This document shows positions 55,700 through 64,000 of a DNA stretch of 64,000 bases, piece by piece. The stretch is from Diplolepis rosae (Eukaryota; Arthropoda; Insecta; Hymenoptera; Diplolepididae), in NCBI GenBank assembly GCA_030998225.1, contig JAPYXD010000522.1, forward strand, positions 2,170,001 to 2,234,000, in the 5' to 3' direction. Made by a program: the position numbers and the translations under genes. Every line of letters starts with the position of its first letter. The stretch's first letter is position 1. The notes under the pieces were generated by a model. It was not told where the DNA came from. It saw only the letters and a list, made by a program, of their open reading frames with translations, and searched no databases.

Positions 55700-57303
55700 T
55701 TTCATTCCAAATGAATACTTCCTCAGATTCGTAAGTAAATACACGATGTCAGTAATGCGATCTCAAAATTGCGGTATATTATGAAAAACTTTATACATTT
55801 TTTTTGTAAATAATATAATTTTAATATGAAATTAAAATTGCATTACTCTTCTAATACTCTAAAAATCATCTTCAGGAGTGAAATGAATGAATGGAACTCA
55901 ATTAATCGCTAATTTCATAAAAATATGGATTATGTAGTTATAAAATCAGTATGTGCAGCATAACCTAAAAATAGAATATCATATTGGATGAAATAGATTT
56001 TAGGAAAAAATATTCGAATAGATCACTTAAAACATACACTAAACAAAGAATACTATTTTATTGACCACTAGTGAAAAAATATATATTTTAGTCGACGTTA
56101 ATTTCATAGCTTCTAATTTAAAAAATGTATATCCAAGTTTTTAAGTGTCATTTCTTAATCATAAAACACAACGAAATTGAATTATTATTATTCATAAATC
56201 AAAATTGTATTTCCAAGAACTAAATTCATCAGTCCAACACGGATCTAAGTAGTACTTTGTTCACAGCTGAATCAAAAATTCAAAATTGATTCATTGAATT
56301 TTCATGATCGAATTCCGCAGTGTAAGTCCGTGGCGGGTCGCGTGAACTGAACATTGAAAATGTTGATAGTATGATTCTTTGTTGAAAATTACCTAATAAA
56401 CTTAACAATAAATATCGATAATTCACAGAACTTTATTTTAATACATATATGTACTACCAACAGTGAACTTGGAATCGCTTTCACCAGATGTGAAAATTCT
56501 ACATCGTGCCTCATTTGACGATTATTGACGATAACCGTCATTTGGGTTAGCAGAACGTTAAGAATTTGAAATCTTTCTGTGTAAAAAGAGACACTTCCGA
56601 CTGTGCCGGGATTCGGATCCGGGTCTTTCGGTGCAGTCGACCGACAATCGAATCAGGTCGAATCCCAACACAATCGAGAGCGTCCCTTTCTTGCAGAGAG
56701 ATTCAAATTTTTAAAATTATATATGCGTTAATGTCAATATATTCACTTTAAATATTTTTAAATTTATAATAACCACTGATTTCAAACTTAGCTAAATAAT
56801 TTTAAATTATTATTTTAGTATTAGAATTTCTTTTAATTTGCGATGAAAAGTGAATGAAAAATGTAAGTTTTAAATAATTAGCACTTCAAAATTGGCTATT
56901 ATTAAAAAACTACATAGATTCAGTTTAATTGGAAGGTAATGAATTCAAATTCTGATGGAAATAGAATTTCTTTTATTTGCAGATTTTGGATTCAGTTAGA
57001 ATGACACGTATTCAAGTATTGGATTAAAACAGAATTAAACATATTCAACTTGACATTTTTAATTCTTTACACTTTAGAGATTATAGTTTATATTATCGCG
57101 CGCTCAAAAATATTTAATATATTCCGATCTAATTGAGTCTCCACTTTTATTAAATATGCGCTATTTATATTGAGACATAGCGCATACAATACATAGATAA
57201 TGAATTATAAATACAAGAGAATTTAGCATTTTATCCAATTTTATCAAAAAGTTTAAATTAATATATCTCTCAAAAAAAATTTTTTTTTTCGAAAATCCCG
57301 ATA
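55700..57303. other. AT-rich stretch with a degraded SINE, no gene seen
   Basis: Only the SINE-like 56,555-56,700 is recognised: minus strand CCGGATCCGAATCCC as B box, and the same CACAGAAAGATTTC tail as the copy at 28,130; the A box is lost. Nothing else in the stretch could be supported. Confidence 0.45.
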
Positions 57304-57305
57304 TA

Positions 57306-58653
57306 GGGGAGAAGCGGCGAAGTTGGCGCACCTAATAGAAAGTGCGAGTTTAAAAAGAAAGTATATGACTAAAAATTATGAAAAAATATCTATTTAATAG
57401 CTGGATATCTTTTCTATACTTTCCAATGGATAAAGATTGCATTGAAAATTATTAAAGCAGGTTTTTATTCAGATTTCCGAAGGACTGCACCTGCGTCAAT
57501 TTACCCGCCATGTCGGGTAAATTGACGCACTAATATTATAATCTTCTCTTGCCACGTATTAGTTATATTTTCATAGATTTAGAATTACATTTCAGTAGCA
57601 AAAGTTGATGAAAAGAGGTAGTTATAATTTGAAACTAAATTTGAGATAGTATATCAAGATATGTGAAGTTTTTTATACCTTTATTCACATAAACCAGCCA
57701 AAGTTAAAATATATTTAATATTTGTGAAATAAAATACTGGCAATTGTGGATATTTAAGTGAATATTCAAATTGAAATCATTTTTATAGAGAATTATTTGA
57801 ATTTGTAATCAGAAGTATATACAATTATTAACTTTAGAAGACTTATAAATAATAGAAACAATCAATCAAAAATATAAATTTTTTACTTACATTGCTTTCA
57901 CATCTTAAAATCGAGAAAACTTTCAAAACACTGTCAGACTGCAAATTAATTATTAAAAATCGCTTTTAAAATGCCTTAATACCTCAAACTTAAAAAAAAA
58001 TTTAACCACTGATTGTTCAAATGAATATAACCTTACAAAGTCGTTACATCAGTTTTGCGAACCACATTACCTCCCATGTCACAAAAAATCTTAAGAAAAA
58101 GATTAGCAGAAAAGTCCAGCAACATTCAAATGTATATATCTATTTATTAATAATTGTGTACTTACTATCTTCTTTATATTTTCAATCATAAACACCCGAG
58201 CACTTGACTTCAGTCACCGGTTTCCAGAAACACAACACGTGTGCCAACTTCGCCTCTGATTTGAATCTCGTATGCGCCAATTTTGCCGCAAGTGTATCGT
58301 TCATTAATTAAATACTTTTTACGTAAAATGCTTATTTTTTCATACAAATATTCTATCCTAATCGTAAGATTAAATATCAAAGATTATAAAATCGTTGCAT
58401 TAATCTAATTCACCTTGAATTACTATTATTTAACGATTTAACTCAATGGCTTCGAACATAACCATTATGCCAAAAAACGATTAATCGCAATAAAACTGTA
58501 TTAAGCAATTAGATTTTTATAATGTTTTCTATCAAATACATATCATACAAGAATGCACACGATAGAACTATTTTTATTTTTTGTTATGTTATCATTTTCT
58601 GAAAAATAGGGTGCGCCAATTTAGACGACGCGCCAATTTCGCCGCTTCTCCAC
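57306..58653. mobile_element. 1.35-kb TIR element GTGGAGAAGCGGCGAA
   Basis: G(G/T)GGAGAAGCGGCGAA(G/A)TT followed by GGCGC at both ends, inverted, with TA on both sides. There are internal repeats of GCGCCAA(T/C)TT-type sequence (about 57,500 and 58,270). No ORF above about 60 codons; non-autonomous. Confidence 0.72.
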
Positions 58654-58827
58654 TACGTGTTGGTTAATTTATTGAAAAGAAGCTATAAAATTTTTTTTAT
58701 GCAAATCTAAATTCTGTACTCAAAATGGGTGTACGATTTGCAGAAGATATATTCTTACCATATTAACATAAATATACTTTCATTATAGCAAATATTCAAT
58801 TATTATATTCTTTCATATACAATTTAG

Positions 58828-59186
58828 AACTATATCTGGAGAAGTAGCCCTTTATTTGTTGAATACGAAATGGTAGCCATTTGTGATCGGCACGATACAG
58901 GACGACTTCCTGATTATTCTTGGAAAACAGATGTCACCTGCCGAAAAACCAATTATATTTTTAATTCAGTGAAATTCGTAATAGAGGTATATCGCCTTGA
59001 AATAATATGCTTTATTCTAATTTCATTGAACCAAATCAAAATTTTCTACACAAAATAAAATATACACTATTCAAAATTCAATTTTTATTGAATCACCTTT
59101 GAATTGAGTTTAATTGATTCTAATTTTTTTATTTGCTGCAGAGAAATGGTGAAAGTGTTAACTGGTACAGTTATTTAAAAGAGTGA
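58828..59186 (+). CDS. Gene gamma, unit 2: last two exons
   Basis: Exons 58,828-58,986 (159 bp) and 59,142-59,186 (ending TGA) keep the unit 1 structure: acceptors TACAATTTAG and TTGCTGCAG, donor GTATAT, phase 0. The peptide is NYIWRSSPLFVEYEMVAICD, TDVTCRKTNYIFNSVKFVIE and RNGESVNWYSYLKE, two residues shorter than unit 1 because of an earlier stop. The middle third is the most changed (RHDTGRLPDYSWK here against EHNIINYPDGSTD), while the flanks are nearly identical. This is the clean version of the intron (155 bp). Upstream exons not found. Confidence 0.58.
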
Positions 59187-59715
59187 AAAGACATGGCGTT
59201 GCTTTCTGAAATGCGCTCAAAAAAGGAAAGAGGAAGAGGCATTTTTGATGACCATATTGTTTTGTCAAATTTATATATTAGTATTTTCCCAGCAAAATAG
59301 AATTTCGGATAAATCAATACCTACATGGAGAATAATAGTTTGAGAAACTTTAATCAAATTTAAGGTTCAATTCAACATATGGGCAAGTTGGAGATTATTT
59401 CATATAATTGTAATAATTTGTGACGTACCAAATGTCAAAGAATGCATCACAGTTCGGTAGATTTTAAAGATGTAGAGTAAAGTTTTAAAATGCACATTAA
59501 AGATTTGTGAAAATAAATATTACTACCCGTTGTGTAATTATTAAAAACCAACAATAACCAAGCAATTACGCAAAATTTAATATATATATATTACATTTTC
59601 TCTGTGTAGATGGTTTAAAATTTCATGTCTCGCCGTTATAAGCATGAATGTCCGTTATTTCGACGAGAGCGTACTCTATTGAAAAAATCCAAGTAGGAAA
59701 CTAACTAAGAAACTA

Positions 59716-60472
59716 AAGGGTTTCCCAATAAGGGTGATATGTTTTGAAATTGAAAAAATACACTGAATATTCATCCGGAATTGATCGAAATCTTTTTTAT
59801 TATATTGGATATTCTATGCCATTTATGATTTAAACAATATATCGGCCAAATGTCCCCCGAGACTTGAGCCAAAAATGCGCCTCATCAGAAAAGATGATTT
59901 TTTGATGAAAATTGGGATAATTTTCAATTGATTCCAGAGCCCAATCCGCGAACTCCCGACGCAAACGATGGTCATTAGGCTTCAGTTCTTGGGCCAGAAT
60001 GATCTTATAGGGATGCAGGCCAAGATCCAATCGCAAAATACGCCAGGTAGTCATCCTGGACAGGCCCAATTCCTGAGATCGGCGTGGCACGGACAATTCA
60101 CGGTTTTCCTCGATACTGGCCTGTACGGCGGCTATATTCTGTGTAGAACGTGCGGTACGCATACGATTTTTAGGCTTAGTATCCAATAGAGTAAATTCAC
60201 TCTCCAACTTATCGATTATTCGACGAATTGAGAGCGCGGATGGAGCAGAATGACGACCATATTTTGCACGATATGCTCTTTCAACACCGACAAAACTTCT
60301 CGAATTTTGATAAAATAATTGGACAATTTCCAAATGTTGTGGAAGCGTGAAACTACTCATGATTAAATGGCAAACCTTACTGATGACAACTGACAGCAGA
60401 CGTCAAAAATTTTAGTTCAAATGAGCCTGATAGGGACATTCAAAATCATATCACCCCTATTGGGAAACCCTT
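59716..60472 (-). mobile_element. DD41D mariner deletion derivative, copy 2
   Basis: AAGGGTTTCCCAATAAGGGT and its inverted partner are flanked by TA (59,714; 60,473). It has the same internal deletion junction as the copy at 10,045 but without that copy's 20-bp deletion. Flanking sequence differs, so the deleted form has itself moved. Confidence 0.9.
59830..60360 (-). pseudogene. Truncated DD41D transposase
   Basis: An open 176-codon frame. MSSFTLPQHLEIVQLFYQNS and ALSIRRIIDKLES form the N-terminal DNA-binding region, RRSQELGLSRMTTWRILRLD the second helix-turn-helix, then DHRLRREFADWALESIE and KIIFSDEAHFWLK with the first catalytic Asp. It then runs out of frame across the deletion and stops; Asp 2 and 3 are missing. 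If expressed it could bind TIRs without catalysing transfer. Confidence 0.85.
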
Positions 60473-60479
60473 TATGTAA

Positions 60480-60960
60480 AAAACTATATGGAAAACTACA
60501 TGGGAAGCTGTATGGGAAATTATGCGGGAAACTATATAGGAAACAATATGGGAAACTGTATAGTAATTTGAGTTCGGATCTTATATAGTTTCCCATGTAG
60601 TTTTATGTGATGATTGTATTCAAAATTGTAGAATATTATGATATGAATGTTGAAGTTGAATGTTTAGCGATGGTGAAGGGTATATTATAAATTATTATCA
60701 AAAGAAACTAAAATTCGATTCTTTGTATTTTATTGTTTTTCAACGAACATAATTAACCATATGGGAAACTGTACAGGAAACCATATCGGAAACTGCATGG
60801 GAAACTATATAGGATCCGGGCTCAAATTACTATGCAGTTTCCTATATTCTTTCCTATTTAGTTTTTTGCATAGTTTCCCATATAGCTTAGCATGTAGTTC
60901 ACCATATAGTTTCCCACATAGTTTCCTACGTAGTTTACTACATAGGGTTTTACAATAGGG
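60480..60960. repeat. GGGAAACTATAT minisatellite, unit 2
   Basis: Two blocks (60,480-60,600 and 60,760-60,960) of degenerate GGGAAACTATAT units forward then inverted, homologous to 31,908-32,105. The first block is extra relative to unit 1. Confidence 0.75.
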
Positions 60961-61685
60961 TATCGTTCTATATATAGGTTTAGAATTAGATTTATATGTC
61001 TTCTTCGAGGAAGTTTGATTTCAGGAGAACTTTAGGCCCCCTTAAGTGGGTTCCTCGAGAATACGATTTCCAATCCAGCACCAGGTGTATAAAATACATC
61101 TTCTGGGAAGTCTGAGTTTTTTAGAAATTTAGGACGGCTCGAGTGTCTGTGTAGAAAAATGTTATGGCTGACTTAAGTCTAATGGAGTCAAAATCTGGCT
61201 TCATACCATATGCACCCTAAAAAAAGTCTATTGATAGTGAAATTGCGTACCTTTCAGAATGCATCCATTGAAATTAAGCAGATTTCTTTTGTCTATCAAC
61301 GGAATCGTTTCATTGTTAATAAACTCGTCTGTAAAGTGTAAAGCGAAAATAGTTTTGCCGATAAACGATTTCTTTTGACCCTGAAAATAAATCCTTTAGC
61401 TAATAAAAGATTGCATTTGTAGGCTAACAGACGAAGTGCGCCTGCGCATCAGTAGGTGTGCATCGTTTAGTGCTTAACAGTGCAGTATGCGCGAGTAGTT
61501 TTTATGTTGCGCGGTATATTCTTTGATCATCGCGAGTAATTAACGTGAATGCTTCAATGAAATGGATTTCTTTAAAATATGAAGGATCTCAGAGTGCGAC
61601 ATGAAAATTTTGGAATGTACTTATACCAGAATGAACAATTTTTATCCGCATAACCTCATTTTTTATTGCTTCTGTCAATCAAAGC

Positions 61686-62351
61686 ATTATAAATTTTTTA
61701 ATTTGTAATCATTAGTCTGATTTTAGAGTATAGTCGGTCTGCATTAGACATTTTAACCGGGTCCCTGTCTGGTCCAAATGGGGCAGGCTAAAGTTCAGTT
61801 CTGGATTTGTCAAGACGGTCTCACTTAGTCAGTCTATTCGGGTTCCTATTCGGTCTTATGTGTCAGGCTACTTCCTAAATCCGAAACAGTAAAAACTCAC
61901 TGACTAACATTGAAAATCCACTGTTCCGAATGTTATAAGTCTTCCACATAGAAATTAGTGGAATTTATCTGATTCCACCACGGAAACTCACTGGTTAATC
62001 AGTGAAATATACTGGTCAACTGTGAAATTCGCTTGTTAACCAGTGAGTTTCCCTAATGATATTAGTTAAATTTCACTGATTCTATGTGGAAGACTTATAA
62101 CATTCGAAATAGTGGTTTTTTACAGTTTCGGATTTTGGGAGTAAAGTTCAAATCGGGTATTGTCAAGTCCATCTAATATAGGCGGTCTAATTGGGACCTG
62201 TGATGGCACTACTCAGCTTTTTCTGGTTTAAAAATTTTCTGTCATGCGGAAAAGTATTTTTACGTACTTACAACATTTTTTTGTTTTCAGCCACAATTAA
62301 TATCAATTGCACAAGTCACAGAAACGAGTAATTTTATTCACCATGTGTCTA
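61686..62351. repeat. Repeat R1, copy 3 (start of unit 3)
   Basis: Aligns with 32,719-33,383 throughout, including the CACTGA-rich fold-back. Continues after the mariner at 63,284-63,680. Marks the start of a third tandem unit. Confidence 0.87.
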
Positions 62352-63281
62352 CACAGTGTGTCCCAAAAATAACCGAACTTTATATTTAAATCATACAACA
62401 TGCAGCGCCATCTATTGATAATTTGCAGTATTAAAAAGATACATTCATCATCTTTTAAGCGCACCTAAATTCATGTAAATCGGATGACAGATGTGAAAGT
62501 TATAGCCATTTCAATAAAAGAAAAAGTGTGCTAATGTTACAAAACAAAAATGGAACAAAGAGCAAATATAAAATTTTGTGTTAAACTTGAAAAAAAATTC
62601 GCTGAGACATACGAATTGATGAAAAAAGTTTATGGTGATGATTGTATGAGTCGTACTCAAGTTTATACGTGGTTTACACGATTTAAAAATGGTCGTGAGG
62701 ATTTAAATGACAACCTAAGGCCAGGTTGTCAAGAAGTTAGTAATCGTGCTGAATTGGTGGAAAAAGTCCGTGAAATCATTGGTATCGATGCAAATTTTAC
62801 TACGAGAATGTTGGCTTAGGAGTTAAATACGAGTAAAAACACTATTTGGAGAATTTTAACTGAAGATTTGGGTAAAAGAAAGGTCTGTGTACGTTTTGTT
62901 CCACATCACTTAAATGCACCACCTCACAAGACCAAAAAAGTGAACGAATTTTTGATGAAAAAACGGATTTCTCTCATCAACCACCCTCCGTATTCACCTG
63001 ATCTATCACCATGTGACTATTTTCTATTTCCAAAACTGAAAACCAAAATGAAAGGAGCATTTTATGATGATATCCCAGCCATTCAAGCAGCCGTAACCGA
63101 AGTGCTGAAGAAGATTCCTATAAATGACATAAAAAAATCTATGCATGCGCTGGTTGATCGTTCCAAACGTTGTATTGAGTCTAATGGAACCTATTTTGAA
63201 TAAATAATAACTTTCAAAGATAATATAATGTGTATCTTATTCTATATCCAAAAAGTTTGGTTAGTTTTGGGACACACTGTG
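62352..63281 (+). mobile_element. Internally deleted mariner
   Basis: CACAGTGTGTCCCAAAA(A) ends are inverted with TA duplications (62,350; 63,282); the empty site is in R1 copy 2. The plus strand encodes the DNA-binding half (62,550-62,819, RTQVYTWFTRFKNGREDLND), then, past a stop, GKRKVCVRFVPHHL fused directly to NAPPHKTKKVNEFL and PPYSPDLSPCDYFLFPKLK (to 63,203). The fusion removes the first and second catalytic Asp; the third remains. Confidence 0.9.
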
Positions 63282-63680
63282 TATATTATTAACTTTCAAG
63301 ATTTTTACATTAATACCCGGCCCTAGATTGAATATCGTATACTTGAAGGAGCCTGAAGTACTCTTAAGACTACACTTTCTAGGAGATGCATTTCTTATAC
63401 TTGTTGGATGGATTGGATGATGTGCTCTCGAAGAACACACTCGAAAGGGAATAAAGTATTTGTAGAACGAGCTTTTTCAGAGAAGACGTGTTTCATACAA
63501 CTAGTGCATGGACTCAATGTCACGTCCTCAAAGAAGTTACTTCAAGACTCCTAAAACCAGACTTCCCAGGAGAAAATGAGCTTCTTATACTTGGTGTATG
63601 GATTAGATGCTGTGTCCTCGAAGGACGCACCTCAGTAAAAGTAGCGCCCGGAGAGCGATAGGAGAGAACTGGAAGTCATA

Positions 63681-64000
63681 CGAAGATCGTTCAATAAGTT
63701 CTTAGAAAAAGATAGAAAAACAAATTATTTTGTGTAGATTTTTTTATACTTTCCAACATAATCTTTTTTTAACTCTATATACTTTTCCAAACGTTTCTTC
63801 AACTTTTTCAAGCAGTTCAAAAAGTCGAATTTCGGAAGGTCCTCAAATTAGGCATCTGTTTAGATGATAACCTTTTTGCTCGACGTGAACCATTGTCCGC
63901 CGAGTCATTTTTTCAAATTTGGAAATAAAAAAAAGTCACTGGGGACCAAATCTGGTGAATACGGTTGATGTTGACATAATTTGAATTTTAATTCCATATT
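63681..64000 (-). pseudogene. Mariner remnant inside R1, copy 3 (runs off the window)
   Basis: CGAAGATCGTTCAATAAGTT after TA, then sequence collinear with 33,785-34,100. It carries the C-terminal transposase region on the minus strand, with the same degradation as copy 2. It continues beyond the window end. Confidence 0.8.

Noticed and set aside
1..64000. Integrated virus (for example polydnavirus or large DNA virus)
   Set aside because: No capsid, polymerase, protein-tyrosine-phosphatase, ankyrin or other viral gene was recognised. The only retroelement coding sequence is a BEL/Pao retrotransposon fragment without an envelope gene.

Overview
The window is AT-rich eukaryotic DNA, almost certainly from an insect. 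It carries spliced genes with GT-AG introns and short coding exons, a TATA plus initiator core promoter, and a dense load of mariner (D34D and DD41D), Transib, hAT, PIF/Harbinger, BEL/Pao, Penelope-like and tRNA-SINE sequences. The mix resembles hymenopteran genomes (ants, parasitoid wasps), but the order is inference. No rRNA, intact tRNA, CRISPR, operon or bacterial gene is visible.

The dominant structure is a collinear tandem duplication of roughly 29-33 kb. Taking repeat R1 as the phase, unit 1 runs from about 1 to 32,718, unit 2 from 32,719 to 61,685, and unit 3 begins at 61,686 and leaves the window. Homologous landmarks recur in the same order and orientation: R1 (43 / 32,761 / 61,728), a signal-peptide exon (7,875 / 38,979), its second exon (13,733 / 41,932), a second gene's terminal exons (24,188 / 50,870) and a third gene's terminal exons (30,400 / 58,828). 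Most of the length difference comes from transposons inserted in only one unit.

Each unit carries three small unrecognised genes on the plus strand, found by comparing units and checking splice phase. Alpha is a secreted six-cysteine protein with a TATA/Inr promoter and three exons; it is intact in unit 1 and frameshifted in its last exon in unit 2. Beta is seen as its last three exons, phase-consistent in both units. Gamma is seen as its last two exons, also open in both. A minus-strand ORF (17,286 and 46,158) resembles alpha exon 2 and has been split by nested transposons. Repeated tandem duplication of small, probably secreted genes suggests a fast-evolving cluster such as venom, teratocyte, immune or reproductive proteins, but no family could be named.

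Mobile DNA layout: unit 1 has a mariner with one nonsense codon (495-1,791), a deletion-derivative mariner (2,797-3,500), a DD41D deletion derivative (10,045-10,781), a nested fold-back/Harbinger/mariner block (14.3-17.2 kb), and a DD41D element (17,500-19,792) holding a Transib (17,724-19,134) and a hAT MITE (19,270-19,431). Two further DD41D remnants follow (22,384-23,273; 26,272-27,447). Unit 2 has another DD41D (35,111-36,029), a mariner half, a Penelope-like insertion with a hammerhead-like motif (37,692-38,747), a BEL/Pao fragment inside mariner sequence (43.4-44.8 kb), a 2.3-kb transposon with AT target duplication (52,103-54,411), a pogo-like MITE and a second DD41D deletion derivative (59,716-60,472). 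Unit 3 adds a deletion-derivative mariner (62,352-63,281). The gaps between these are AT-rich sequence in which I see no gene.
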